Assembly (NCBI RefSeq): GCF_009769165.1
Contig: NZ_CP043476.1
Coordinates: forward strand, 4,099,001-4,163,000
DNA: 64,000 nucleotides
Source: Xanthomonas hyacinthi
Lineage (GTDB): Bacteria > Pseudomonadota > Gammaproteobacteria > Xanthomonadales > Xanthomonadaceae
Direction: 5' to 3'
Below the pieces are notes generated by a model. The model saw only the letters and a list, made by a program, of their open reading frames with translations, made no database searches and had not been told where the DNA came from. The translations under genes and the position numbers were made by a program. Of this stretch, positions 1 through 16,498 are shown piece by piece. Numbering within the stretch: position 1 is the first letter of the stretch; each line of letters starts with the position of its first letter.

Positions 1-98
1 TCTGTGCGGGTCCTTCCGCAACAGCCCGCACCTCCAGGTGCGGGTTACTCAATGGAAGTCTGGCGATTGAAGAGTGCGGTGTTGGTTGGGGATTTTGC

Positions 99-126
99 GA
101 TTCCCGATTCCCGATTCCCGATTCCC
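99..126. repeat. Four tandem copies of GATTCCC
   Basis: Four uninterrupted copies of the 7-bp unit GATTCCC lie in the spacer before rplI. The same unit, alternating with CCCATTCCC variants, occurs in the palindromic element at 19913-20028 and the single arm at 21731-21771. This is therefore probably one arm of the same dispersed intergenic repeat family rather than a promoter element. A separate perfect hairpin (25-33 pairing with 36-44) lies upstream but lacks a U-tract. Confidence 0.6.
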
Positions 127-198
127 GGCTTCTCCTATTCGGACAGCAAACGTTGCGGGCGCCTGAAGGCGCTCGCTAACGAATAACGGAGCAACACC

Positions 199-648
199 AT
201 GCAACTGATTCTTCTGCAGAAAGTGACCAACCTGGGCGGTCTCGGCGACAAGGTCGAGGTCAAGCCGGGCTATGGCCGCAACTACCTGGTGCCGCAGGGC
301 AAGGCCGTGCCGGCCACCGCCGCCAACGTCGCCGAGTTCGAAGCCAAGCGCGCCGAATACGAAGCCAAGGCGCAGTCGATCCACGCCGACGCCGAGGCCC
401 GTGCGGCCAAGCTGGAAGGCGCCAGCGTCACCGTCAAGGCCAACGCTTCGACCGAAGGCAAGCTGTACGGCTCGGTCGGCCCGCGCGACATCGCCGAGGC
501 GTTCACCGCCGCCGGCCTGCCGCTGGAAAAGGGCGAAGTGGTGCTGGGCGAAGGCGCGTTCCGCAACATCGGCGAGTACGAGGTGCTGGTGCGCCTGCAC
601 GCCGACGTCGAGACCACGGTCAAGGTCGTGGTCGAAGCCGACGCCTGA
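199..648 (+). CDS. rplI: 50S ribosomal protein L9
   Basis: Ribosomal protein L9 of the large subunit. It binds 23S rRNA near the L1 stalk base and helps maintain reading frame. The 149-residue product opens with the L9 signature MQLILLQKV followed by [25 protein letters not shown], a perfect N-terminal domain. A charged helix (about residues 45-75) and the C-terminal domain follow. Length equals the family norm. The ATG follows a GGAGCAACACC Shine-Dalgarno region. It is probably the last gene of an rpsF-rpsR-rplI operon whose other members lie off the left edge, and a strong terminator follows. Confidence 0.98.
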   Translation: MQLILLQKVTNLGGLGDKVEVKPGYGRNYLVPQGKAVPATAANVAEFEAKRAEYEAKAQSIHADAEARAAKLEGASVTVKANASTEGKLYGSVGPRDIAEAFTAAGLPLEKGEVVLGEGAFRNIGEYEVLVRLHADVETTVKVVVEADA

Positions 649-669
649 TCCACGGCGTCCATGCTGCAC

Positions 670-702
670 CGAAACGGGCGCCGCAAGGTGCCCGTTTCGT
701 TT
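670..702 (+). terminator. Rho-independent terminator after rplI
   Basis: A 13-bp stem (670-682 with 687-699, one G-U pair) has a GCAA tetraloop and is followed by TTT. It sits 21 bp after the rplI stop and closes the ribosomal operon. Confidence 0.8.
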
Positions 703-875
703 GCGGCCTCCGGCCCCGGCGCCCGCTGAGGCCGTTATACTCACCGGTTCGTGCCTGTTTCCTGTCCGGCGATCGTAGTCGTATCAAGGGTTTGGAAGCG
801 GGACTTCACCTGGATATTCACTAGCGGCAGCGCGTGCCGGCCTGCCGGCCGCGCCTGCCATGGATTGCCTGCCCC

Positions 876-3800
876 ATGCGCCTGTCGACCATCAAGCTGT
901 CCGGCTTCAAGTCCTTCGTCGATCCGACCACGCTGCACCTGCCGACCAACATGACCGGCATCGTCGGTCCGAACGGCTGCGGCAAGTCGAACATCATCGA
1001 CGCGGTGCGCTGGGTGATGGGCGAAAGCTCGGCCAGCCGCCTGCGCGGCGACTCGCTGACCGACGTGATCTTCTCCGGCTCCTCGGCGCGCAAGCCGGTG
1101 TCGCAGGCCACGGTGGAGCTGATCTTCGACAACGCCGACCACACCATCTCCGGCGAGTACGCCGCGTTCAATGAGATCTCGGTCAAGCGCCAGGTCAGCC
1201 GCGACGGCAGCAGCAGCTACTATCTCAACGGCACCAAGTGCCGGCGCCGCGACATCACCGACCTGTTCCTGGGCACCGGCCTGGGCCCGCGCAGCTACTC
1301 GATCATCGAGCAGGGCATGATCAGCCAGATCATCGAGGCGCGCCCGGAAGACCTGCGCGTATACCTGGAAGAGGCCGCCGGCATCTCCAAGTACAAGGAG
1401 CGGCGCAAGGAGACCGAGACTCGCATCCGCCATACCCGCGAGAACCTGGAACGCCTGGGCGACCTGCGCGAGGAGATCGGCAAGCAGCTCGAGCACCTCA
1501 AGCGCCAGGCGCGCCAGGCCGAGCAGTACCAGGCGCTGCAGGAAGAGCGCCGGGTCAAGGACGCGCAGTGGAAGGCGCTGGAATACCGTGGTCTGGACGG
1601 GCGCCTGCAAGGCCTGCGCGAGGCGCTGGGCCAGGAAGAGACGCGCCTGCAGCAGTTCATCGCCGAGCAGCGCGACGCCGAGGCGCGGATCGAGACCGGC
1701 CGCGTGCGCCGCGAGGAAGCCGCCGACGCCTTGAGCAAGGCGCAGGCCGAGGTCTACCAGGTCGGCAGCACGCTGGCGCGCATCGAGCAGCAGATCCAGC
1801 ACCAGCGCGACCTGTCGCAGCGCCTGCACAAGGCGCGCGACGAAGCGCAGCTGGCGCTGGCCGAACTCGGCCAGCACATCAGCGGCGACGAGGCCAAGCT
1901 GGCGCTGCTGCGCGAATCGGTGGACATCGCCGGGCCGCAGCTGGAGCAGTTGCAGGAAGACAACGACTACAAGCAGGAAGCGCTGCGCGAGGCCGAGACC
2001 AGACTGGCCGACTGGCAGCAGCGCTGGGAAGCGCACCAGCGCTACACCGCCGAGGCCTCGCGCGCCGGCGAAGTGGAGCGCACCCGCGTCGATTACCTGG
2101 ACCGGCAGTCGCTGGAGGCCGAGCGCCGCCGCGAAGCGCTGGCCGCCGAGCGCGCCGGGCTGGATCTGGACGCGCTGGCCGCCGCGTTCGAACAGGTGGA
2201 GCTGCAGCACGAGACGCAGCGCGCCGCGCTGGACGGGCTCAACGAACAGGTCGAAACCCGCAAGCAGGCGCTGACCGCGTTGCAGGAACAGCAGCGCGGC
2301 GCGCAGGCGGAACTGGCCGAGGTACGCAAGCAGGCGCAGGCCGCGCGCGGCCGGCTGTCGTCGCTGGAAACCCTGCAGCAGGCCGCGCTCGGCCAGGAGC
2401 AGGGCGCCGCGGTGGCCTGGCTGCAGGCGCGCGGGCTGGATGCGGCGGCGCGCGTGGGCGAGCGCATCAGCGTCGAGAGCGGCTGGGAAAACGCGGTCGA
2501 AGGCGCGCTCGGGCAGTTGATCGAGGGCGTGCTGGTCGCTGCGCCGGGCAATTCCATCGCCAGCGAGCTGGTCGATGCGCTGGGCGAACTCGGCGAGGGC
2601 CGCATCGCCCTGGTCGGCAATGGCGAAGCGGCCGGCAACTTCGCGCCGACCTCGCTGGCGGCCAAGGTGCAGGGTCCGATCGCGATCCGCCGGCTGCTGT
2701 CGCGGCTGCACGCGGCCGAGGACCTTGCCGCCGCGCGCGCCTTGCTGCCGCAACTGGGCGAGGGCGACTCGATCGTCACCCGCGACGGCGCGCGCCTGGG
2801 CGAGGGCTGGCTGCGCGTGTCGCGCTCCGGCGCGGCCAAGCAGGGCGCCTTGCTGCGCGAGCGCGAGATCCAGGCGCTGCGCGGCCAGATCGACGCGCTG
2901 CAGGACCGCGAAGCCGAGCTGGACCAGCGCCTGGCGAGCCTGCGCGAGCAATCGCTGGCCGCCGAGCAGCAGCGCGAGGACGCACAGCGCCAGCTGTACC
3001 AGGCGCACCGCAGCGTGTCCGAACTGGCCGGGCAGTTGCAGAGCCAGCAGGGCAAGGTGGATGCCGCGCGCACCCGCATCGAGCGCATCGAGACGGAAAT
3101 CGCGCAGCTGCTGGAAACCCTGGACAGCAGCCGCGAGCAGGCGCGCGAGGCGCGCTCCAAGCTGGAAGACGCGGTCACCAGCATGGGCGACCTGGAAACC
3201 ACCCGGCACACGTTGGAAAGCGAACGCCGCCAGCTCACCGAAGCGCGCGACCTGGCCCGCGATGCCGCGCGCCGGGTGCGCGAGGCCGCGCATGCGCTGG
3301 CCCTGACCCTGGAATCGCAACGCACGCAGATCGCCTCGCTGAGCCAGGCGCTGGAGCGCATGGGCAACCAGCGCGGGCAACTGGATTCGCGCCTGGGCGA
3401 ACTCAGCGCGCAACTGAGCGAAGGCGATTCGCCGGTGCATGCGCTGGAAGCCGAGCACCAGGCCGCATTGAGCGAACGCGTGCGCAGCGACCGCGTGCTC
3501 GGCGAGGCGCGCGCACTGCTGGACGGCATCGACAACGAATTGCGCGGCCTGGAACAGACCCGCCAGCAGCGCGACGAACAGGCCCTGGCGCAGCGCGAGC
3601 GCATCGCCCAGCGCCGCCTCGACCAGCAGGCGCTGGTGCTCAGCGCCGAGCAGCTGTCGGCGGCGGTGGTCAAGGCCGGCTTCGTGCTCGAGGACGTGAT
3701 CAACGGCCTGCCCGAACAGGCCGATCCGGCCGAATGGGAACAGGCGGTGCAGCAGATCGACGGACGCATGCGCCGCCTGGAGCCGGTCAACCTGGCCGCG

Positions 3801-4394
3801 ATCAGCGAATACGGCGAGGCCGCGCAGCGCGCCGAATACCTGGAAGCGCAGGACATCGATCTGAACACCGCGCTGGAAACCCTGGAGGACGCGATCCGCA
3901 AGATCGACCGCGAGACCCGCGGCCGCTTCAAGGACACCTTCGACCGGGTCAATGCCGGCGTGCAGGCGCTGTATCCGCGCCTGTTCGGCGGCGGCCACGC
4001 CTATCTGGAACTGACCGGCGAAGACCTGCTCGACACCGGCGTGGCGATCATGGCGCGCCCGCCGGGCAAGCGCGTGTCCAGCATCTCGCTGCTGTCCGGC
4101 GGCGAGAAGGCGATGACCGCGGTGGCGCTGGTGTTCGCGATCTTCCAGCTCAACCCGGCGCCGTTCTGCCTGCTCGACGAGGTCGACGCGCCGCTGGACG
4201 AAGCCAACGTCGGCCGCCTGGCGGCGATGGTCAAGGAAATGAGCGAGAAGGTGCAGTTCCTGTTCGTCAGCCACAACAAGGCGACGATGGAAGCGGCGCA
4301 CCAGCTCAGCGGCGTCACCATGCGCGAGCCGGGCGTCAGCCGCCTGGTCAGCGTGGATCTCGAGGAAGCCGCGCGTTTGGCGGGCGCGGCCTGA
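876..4394 (+). CDS. smc: Chromosome segregation protein SMC
   Basis: Structural maintenance of chromosomes ATPase, which dimerises and loads with ScpA/ScpB to compact and segregate the nucleoid. The 1172-residue product has the SMC layout. The N-terminal head carries Walker A GPNGCGKSN at residues 31-39. A long coiled coil rich in Glu, Arg, Gln and Ala follows, with a hinge around residues 520-640, then a second coil. The C-terminal head has the ABC signature LLSGGEKAM (near 1072) and Walker B CLLDEVDAPLDEAN (near 1098). The start is placed at the ATG giving MRLSTIKLSGFKSF, where homologues begin; an in-frame upstream ATG would add 14 non-homologous residues. zipA follows 58 bp downstream. 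Confidence 0.96.
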   Translation: MRLSTIKLSGFKSFVDPTTLHLPTNMTGIVGPNGCGKSNIIDAVRWVMGESSASRLRGDSLTDVIFSGSSARKPVSQATVELIFDNADHTISGEYAAFNEISVKRQVSRDGSSSYYLNGTKCRRRDITDLFLGTGLGPRSYSIIEQGMISQIIEARPEDLRVYLEEAAGISKYKERRKETETRIRHTRENLERLGDLREEIGKQLEHLKRQARQAEQYQALQEERRVKDAQWKALEYRGLDGRLQGLREALGQEETRLQQFIAEQRDAEARIETGRVRREEAADALSKAQAEVYQVGSTLARIEQQIQHQRDLSQRLHKARDEAQLALAELGQHISGDEAKLALLRESVDIAGPQLEQLQEDNDYKQEALREAETRLADWQQRWEAHQRYTAEASRAGEVERTRVDYLDRQSLEAERRREALAAERAGLDLDALAAAFEQVELQHETQRAALDGLNEQVETRKQALTALQEQQRGAQAELAEVRKQAQAARGRLSSLETLQQAALGQEQGAAVAWLQARGLDAAARVGERISVESGWENAVEGALGQLIEGVLVAAPGNSIASELVDALGELGEGRIALVGNGEAAGNFAPTSLAAKVQGPIAIRRLLSRLHAAEDLAAARALLPQLGEGDSIVTRDGARLGEGWLRVSRSGAAKQGALLREREIQALRGQIDALQDREAELDQRLASLREQSLAAEQQREDAQRQLYQAHRSVSELAGQLQSQQGKVDAARTRIERIETEIAQLLETLDSSREQAREARSKLEDAVTSMGDLETTRHTLESERRQLTEARDLARDAARRVREAAHALALTLESQRTQIASLSQALERMGNQRGQLDSRLGELSAQLSEGDSPVHALEAEHQAALSERVRSDRVLGEARALLDGIDNELRGLEQTRQQRDEQALAQRERIAQRRLDQQALVLSAEQLSAAVVKAGFVLEDVINGLPEQADPAEWEQAVQQIDGRMRRLEPVNLAAISEYGEAAQRAEYLEAQDIDLNTALETLEDAIRKIDRETRGRFKDTFDRVNAGVQALYPRLFGGGHAYLELTGEDLLDTGVAIMARPPGKRVSSISLLSGGEKAMTAVALVFAIFQLNPAPFCLLDEVDAPLDEANVGRLAAMVKEMSEKVQFLFVSHNKATMEAAHQLSGVTMREPGVSRLVSVDLEEAARLAGAA

Positions 4395-4452
4395 CGTGAC
4401 ATGCTAAATACCGTGTCTTCCCCCTACGCACCCCTGCCGGAGTAACCCCGCA

Positions 4453-8023
<3,571 letters not shown>

Positions 8024-8063
8024 GCCGCCTGCACGCATCGCGCTGGTCCTGCGGATCGCCGCG

Positions 8064-9023
8064 ATGAGCGACGCCGTGGACATCGCCGCGCTGCGCCTGC
8101 GCGCCGCGCTCAACGCGCGCATCCGTGCCTTCTTCGCCGCGCGCGACGTGCTCGAGGTGGAGACGCCGATGCTGTCGGCGGCCGGCAACACCGAACCCAA
8201 CATCGACAGTTTCCAGACCCGCTTCAGCGGCCACGTCGATGCTGGCCCGTCGCTGCGCTGGCTGCGCACCTCGCCCGAATATCCGCTGAAACGGCTGCTG
8301 GCCGCCGGCGTCGGCGACTGCTACGAGCTGGGCCGGGTGTTCCGCAACGGCGAGGCCGGCGGCCGCCACAATCCAGAGTTCAGCATGCTGGAGTGGTACC
8401 GGGTCGGCTGGAATCATCTGCAGCTGGTGGACGAGGCCGTGGCGCTGGTGCGCGAGGCGCTGGCGCTGGTCGCGCGCACGGCGACGCTGCACGTGGTCAC
8501 CTATCGGCAACTGTTCCTGGATATGCTGGGCCTGGATCCGTTGCTGGCGCCGCTGGAGGCGCTGCAACAGCCATTGCGCGAGGTTCGCATCGACGCTGCA
8601 GGGCTGACCCGCGACGACTGGCTCGACCTGCTGATGAGCCATCGCCTGCAATCGGCATTCCCGGCCGATCGCATCACCGTGGTCCACGACTGGCCGGCCA
8701 CGCAGTGCGCGCTGGCGCGCATCCGCGACGCGCAGCCGCCGCTGGCCGAGCGCTTCGAGCTGTACCTGGGCGGCTACGAGCTGGCCAACGGCTACCACGA
8801 ACTCAACGACGCCGCCGAACAGCGCCGCCGCTTCCTGCGCGATCACGCGCTGCGCCGTGCGCGCGGCGCGCCGCTGCCGCCGCTGGACGAGCATTTGCTG
8901 CAGGCCTTGCCGGCGCTGCCCGATTGCGCCGGCGTCGCCGTCGGCGTGGATCGCTTGCTGATGGCGATGCGCGGTACCGCGCTGATCGGCGATGTGCTCG
9001 CCTACGATTTCGCGCACGCCTGA
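8064..9023 (+). CDS. epmA: Elongation factor P--(R)-beta-lysine ligase EpmA/GenX
   Basis: A class II lysyl-tRNA synthetase paralogue lacking the anticodon-binding domain; the family attaches (R)-beta-lysine to a conserved lysine of elongation factor P. The 319-residue product shows the class II core: FLEVETPML-type motif 1 (residues 24-36), motif 2 around FRNGEAGGRHNPEFSMLEWYR, and motif 3 GVAVGVDRLLMA near the C-terminus. Length matches EpmA (about 325) rather than LysS (about 500). The start is the ATG at MSDAVDIAALR, 41 bp after ligA. Confidence 0.92.
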   Translation: MSDAVDIAALRLRAALNARIRAFFAARDVLEVETPMLSAAGNTEPNIDSFQTRFSGHVDAGPSLRWLRTSPEYPLKRLLAAGVGDCYELGRVFRNGEAGGRHNPEFSMLEWYRVGWNHLQLVDEAVALVREALALVARTATLHVVTYRQLFLDMLGLDPLLAPLEALQQPLREVRIDAAGLTRDDWLDLLMSHRLQSAFPADRITVVHDWPATQCALARIRDAQPPLAERFELYLGGYELANGYHELNDAAEQRRRFLRDHALRRARGAPLPPLDEHLLQALPALPDCAGVAVGVDRLLMAMRGTALIGDVLAYDFAHA

Positions 9024-9162
9024 ACCGTGCGGCGTTCATGCAGCGTCTTCTTGCTTTGTCGACACCGATGATGGTTTGATCCAGCCGAGCATGCGCTCGA
9101 GGCGCGACGTGGATGTAGTGGTCTTGGTTGTTCAGGTTCTACGCACGGGGGCAGCGCCAAGC

Positions 9163-9870
9163 ATGAAGTGGTCGTACGGGCTCGGTGGCTGGTGTTGGCT
9201 GGGGTTGGCGGTATCCGCATGGCCGGCGGCGACGCTGGCGCAGGTGCCCGACGCGTATGCGGCCGCGGTGGTGCGCTGCGAATCGCGCGACATGAGCTGG
9301 GTGCATTGCCCGATGCCGACCGAGCAGGGCGTGGAACTGGTCCGGCAACTGTCCGACAACGACTGCGTCCGCGGCAGCGAATGGGGCTCGGACGGCAGCG
9401 GGGTGTGGGTGACGCTGGGCTGCCGCGCCGAGTTCCGTTCCAATCCGCCGCAGCCCACGCGCAGCGCGATGCGCCGCGTGCTGCGCTGCGAATCAGACGG
9501 CCGGGTCGAAAGCTGTCCGGTGATGCTGCGCGGCGCGCCGGTGCGGCTGATGCGCCAGCTGTCCTCGGTGCCGTGCCGCGAGGAGCGCAGCTGGGGCGTG
9601 CGCCGCAACGAGATCTGGGTATCGCGCGGCTGCCGCGGCGAGTTCGAGATCGGCGCCAGCGACGGGTCCGGCTTTCCGGCCGGCGCGCGTCCGGTGCTGT
9701 GCGAATCCAAGGGCCGTTCGCGGCGCCGCTGCGGAGTCAGTATCCACACCGGCGTGCAGCTGCGCCGGCAGCTGTCCGGCACCGCCTGCGTGCAGGACGA
9801 CAGCTGGGGCTGGGATCGCGACGGCATCTGGGTGGACAAGGGCTGCCGCGCGGAATTCAGCGTCAACTGA
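9163..9870 (+). CDS. Secreted DUF3011 triple-repeat protein
   Basis: Function unknown. The 235-residue product has a signal peptide (cleavage near ATLAQ, residues 25-27) followed by three repeats of about 55-60 residues. Each follows the pattern C-E-S, then C, then R-Q-L-S, then C, then S/E-W-G, then I/V-W-V, then G-C-R-x-E-F. The regularly spaced cysteines suggest disulphide-bonded periplasmic or extracellular modules, and the pattern matches DUF3011, a family of exported proteins common in Xanthomonadaceae. It stands alone between epmA and mtnA. The start was chosen because it gives the signal peptide. Confidence 0.75.
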   Translation: MKWSYGLGGWCWLGLAVSAWPAATLAQVPDAYAAAVVRCESRDMSWVHCPMPTEQGVELVRQLSDNDCVRGSEWGSDGSGVWVTLGCRAEFRSNPPQPTRSAMRRVLRCESDGRVESCPVMLRGAPVRLMRQLSSVPCREERSWGVRRNEIWVSRGCRGEFEIGASDGSGFPAGARPVLCESKGRSRRRCGVSIHTGVQLRRQLSGTACVQDDSWGWDRDGIWVDKGCRAEFSVN

Positions 9871-10023
9871 GCGCCGCAGCCACCGCGCGCCGACGCTGCG
9901 GCAGACGCCAGCCAGGCGAGAGGCGAGGGCCTACAACCGCCGCCGCGCCGCATTTGCGAATCCCCGCTTTTCCACAGCCGTATGGCTGGTCATCCCCCAT
10001 CCCGCACCGTTTACAATACTGCG

Positions 10024-11088
10024 ATGAACGCCGCCCTCGCTATCGATTACGCCCGCTACGACCATATCCGCCCGATCCGGTGGACCGGCGAGGCGCTGGA
10101 GCTGCTGGACCAGCGCAAGCTGCCGTTCGTGGTCGAGCACCTGCAGTGCCGCGACAGCGACCAGGTCGCCGCGGCGATCCACACCCTGGCGGTGCGCGGC
10201 GCGCCGGCGATCGGCATCGCCGCCGGTTGGGGCGTGGTGCTGGCCGCGCGCGCGATCCAGGCCGACGACGGCGCGCAGGCGTTGGCCAAGCTGGAGCCGG
10301 CACTGCAGCGGCTCAAGGCGGCGCGGCCGACCGCGGTCAACCTGGCCTGGGCACTGCTGCGCATGCGCAAGACGCTGGCCGCGGCCGGTGCCGACTGGCG
10401 CCAGGCGATCGCGCGGCAGGCGCAGGCGATCGCCGAGGAAGACCTGGCCGCCAACCGCCACATGGGCGCGCTCGGCGCCGCCCTGATCGCGCCCGGCAGC
10501 GGCGTGCTGACCCATTGCAACACCGGTTCGCTGGCCACCGCCGGCTTCGGCACCGCGCTGGGCGTGATCCGCGCCGGCATGGCCCAGGGCCGCATCGCCA
10601 AGGTGTTCGCCGGCGAGACCCGGCCATGGCTGCAGGGCGCGCGGCTGACCGTGTGGGAACTGCAGCAGGACGGCATCGAGGCGACCCTGATCGCCGATTC
10701 GGCCGCGGCGCACCTGATGAAGACCGGTGCGGTGCAGTGGGTGATCGTCGGTGCCGACCGCATCTGCGCCAACGGCGACACCGCCAACAAGATCGGCACC
10801 TACCAGCTGGCGATCGCCGCGCGCCACCACGGCGTCAGGTTCATGGTGGTGGCGCCGTCGTCGACCGTGGACATGGACAGCGCCGACGGCGCGCAGATCG
10901 AGATCGAGCAGCGCGACCCGGGCGAGCTGTTCGGCGTGGGCGGGGTGCGCACCGTGGCCGAGGGCATCGCCGCCTGGAACCCGGTGTTCGACGTGACCCC
11001 GGCCGCGCTGATCGATGCCATCGTCACCGAGCGCGGGGTGATCGAGCGTCCGGATCCGGCGCGCATGCGCGCCGCGTTCGGCGGCTGA
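10024..11088 (+). CDS. mtnA: S-methyl-5-thioribose-1-phosphate isomerase
   Basis: Converts 5-methylthioribose 1-phosphate to methylthioribulose 1-phosphate in the methionine salvage pathway. The 354-residue product has the eIF2B-alpha-like fold. It shows [14 protein letters not shown] near the N-terminus, the catalytic-Cys motif [18 protein letters not shown] and the catalytic-Asp motif [21 protein letters not shown]. The C-terminus [20 protein letters not shown] is typical. The first in-frame ATG (9982) adds 14 residues without homology, so the start is set at [20 protein letters not shown]. It is a single gene upstream of gyrA. Confidence 0.95.
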   Translation: MNAALAIDYARYDHIRPIRWTGEALELLDQRKLPFVVEHLQCRDSDQVAAAIHTLAVRGAPAIGIAAGWGVVLAARAIQADDGAQALAKLEPALQRLKAARPTAVNLAWALLRMRKTLAAAGADWRQAIARQAQAIAEEDLAANRHMGALGAALIAPGSGVLTHCNTGSLATAGFGTALGVIRAGMAQGRIAKVFAGETRPWLQGARLTVWELQQDGIEATLIADSAAAHLMKTGAVQWVIVGADRICANGDTANKIGTYQLAIAARHHGVRFMVVAPSSTVDMDSADGAQIEIEQRDPGELFGVGGVRTVAEGIAAWNPVFDVTPAALIDAIVTERGVIERPDPARMRAAFGG

Positions 11089-11193
11089 GCCGCGGCAACC
11101 GCGCCAGAGGCCCAGCACGGCCCTGCACGGCCCCGCAAATCCACGCAAGTGCTTGTTCGGGCCGGCAAAAATCGGGCATTCGCACGCCTGTCA

Positions 11194-11202
11194 TGATAGA
11201 AT
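11194..11202 (+). promoter_or_regulatory. Candidate extended -10 promoter for gyrA
   Basis: TGATAGAAT, an extended -10 (TG-N-TAGAAT), sits about 108 bp before the gyrA ATG in the 221-bp spacer. No convincing -35 hexamer is present, which is usual for extended -10 promoters. Inferred by eye. Confidence 0.4.
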
Positions 11203-11309
11203 CCGGCGGTTCGATCGACCGCTGTGCGCCGTAGGTTTCCGGTGCCGGCAGGCCCGCTTGCCGCGGGCCGGCGTCCTGGTCGATTAGCCACCAGACTTAC
11301 GGAACCCGA

Positions 11310-14150
<2,841 letters not shown>

Positions 14151-14167
14151 TCGCGCGCGCGAGGCAT

Positions 14168-14203
14168 ACGACGACGCCGGCGCAATGCCGGCGTCGTCGT
14201 TTC
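14168..14203 (+). terminator. Terminator-like hairpin after gyrA
   Basis: A perfect 14-bp stem (14168-14181 with 14187-14200) with loop GCAAT is followed by TTT then C. It starts 18 bp after the gyrA stop. The U-tract is short, so efficiency is uncertain. Confidence 0.65.
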
Positions 14204-14317
14204 TGGCGCGGCGAGGGTGCGGCAATGTCGACGCCGCCCGTGCAATGAAGGCATGCATGCCATGCCGTAGGTCTGGCCTGCGGCGCCCGCAATGGAGAGT
14301 CCGCACGCGGAATCAAG

Positions 14318-14398
14318 CCCCTCTCCCCCCGGCGACCGAAGGAAGTCCTTGTGGGAGAGGGGTTGGGTGAGGGTACGGCATGGGGTGAGGGTACGGCA
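14318..14398. repeat. Intergenic repeat with CCCCTCTCC / GGAGAGGGG arms
   Basis: CCCCTCTCC and GGGAGAGGGG are separated by about 25 bp, then TTGGGTGAGGGTACGGCA, of which GGGTGAGGGTACGGCA is repeated immediately. The same GGAGAGGGG and GAGGGTAC modules appear in the spacer at 25888-26024. It fills much of the 389-bp gap between gyrA and the next gene, where no other feature was seen. Confidence 0.65.
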
Positions 14399-14539
14399 GC
14401 ACGCCACCCATCCCGGCGCAGGAATGCCCACCAGGCCCGCTACCGCCGCCATCGCAAATCAGCGTTCCGGCGCCGGCCGCTGCAATCGACGCTCCGCGCC
14501 CCCAGTTCGAACCTGTCGCTTTGCAGGAACCCGCTCTCC

Positions 14540-15535
<996 letters not shown>

Positions 15536-15847
15536 GCATCGGCCCGCGCAACCGCATCCCCGCCGCTGCGTTCGCGACGCGCATGGGCTGCGCTACTGCG
15601 GCGCGGCGCGTAGACGGGTCGCGCCATCAGGCCGCGCCATGCCGCCGGTTTTTCGCTTGGTCTTGCTTGCGCCTGGGCTCGGATCGGATGTCTGCAGCGC
15701 ACGCCATACGACAACCGACAACCGACAACCGCGCGGCGCAGCCGTTGCGCAGGCAGGTGTTCGCCGAGGCGCCGCGTTCGGATTAGCGCCGCGTTGCGAG
15801 AGGGACATGCACGCCGCGCGCGGCGCGGCTTCGGCGCGAACCTCGGG
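15536..15847. other. Intergenic region with no recognised feature
   Basis: 312 bp between convergent genes (LLM oxidoreductase and ExoD-like). It contains a short CAACCGACAACCGACAACCG tandem run. Every open frame here looks like a compositional shadow, and no clear terminator hairpin with a T-tract was seen. Confidence 0.5.
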
Positions 15848-16498
15848 CTACAGCTTGTGCATCCACTTGCGGCTCAGGTCCACCACCTGGTCCGAGGCCA
15901 GGCCCAGGCCGAGCGCCACCGCGAGGCCGCCCAGCCACGACACCAGCATCAGGCCGCCGTCGCGCTCCAGCAGGGCCAGCGAGAACAGCAGCAGCATCGC
16001 GCCGAAGGCGTAGTTGGTGAACGGGATCGGCAGCGACAGCAGGATCCCCAGCGCCACCAGCAGCAGGCCGCTGAAGGCGCGTGCCGGCAGCGTCTCGAGC
16101 AGCGCCGGCAGGCGCGGCTTGAGCAGCTTGTCCAGCCGCCGCAGCCAGGGCGCGATGCGCCCGACGAAGCGCTGCATGGTGCGCCGGCGCGGGCCGCGTT
16201 CGCCGATGAAGCGCGGCAGCCAGGGCTTGCGCAGGCCGATCAGCATCTGCGCGCCGATCAGCGTCACCAGCGGCCCGCTGATGCCGCCGGCCAGGCCCGG
16301 CACCGGCAGGAACGCCGGCAGGATCGCCACGAACAGGAACACGCCGAACGCGCTGTGCTGCAGGTCGGCCAGGATCGTGCGCAGCCGCAACTGCTCGTCC
16401 GGATCGCCGAGCAGGAAGGTGTCGAGCAGGGTGCGGATGCCTTCGGCGCTGTAGCCGTGGCCGGGCTCCGCGGCGGGCGCGTCACCCGGTGATGTCAT
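15848..16498 (-). CDS. ExoD-like membrane protein
   Basis: The 216-residue integral membrane protein matches the ExoD family (exopolysaccharide synthesis, ExoD), first described in rhizobia; the molecular role is not settled. The pattern is GDPDEQLRLRTILADLQHSAFGVFLFVAILPAFLPVPG followed by GGISGPLVTLIGAQMLIGLRKPWLP. A basic amphipathic stretch (RRRTMQRF) follows, then two further hydrophobic helices (about 140-160 and 170-200). Its ATG lies inside the last codons of the upstream CNNM/CBS gene (17-bp overlap), so the two are probably translationally coupled. Confidence 0.85.
   Translation of the reverse strand: MTSPGDAPAAEPGHGYSAEGIRTLLDTFLLGDPDEQLRLRTILADLQHSAFGVFLFVAILPAFLPVPGLAGGISGPLVTLIGAQMLIGLRKPWLPRFIGERGPRRRTMQRFVGRIAPWLRRLDKLLKPRLPALLETLPARAFSGLLLVALGILLSLPIPFTNYAFGAMLLLFSLALLERDGGLMLVSWLGGLAVALGLGLASDQVVDLSRKWMHKL

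Noticed and set aside
25..44. Terminator before rplI
   Set aside because: Perfect 9-bp hairpin (CCCGCACCT/AGGTGCGGG) but no U-tract; more likely an mRNA structure between rpsR and rplI.
741..4301. 1186-codon open frame on the minus strand opposite smc
   Set aside because: Antisense shadow of a high-GC gene; composition is His/Leu/Gln-rich without domains, while the plus strand encodes a textbook SMC.
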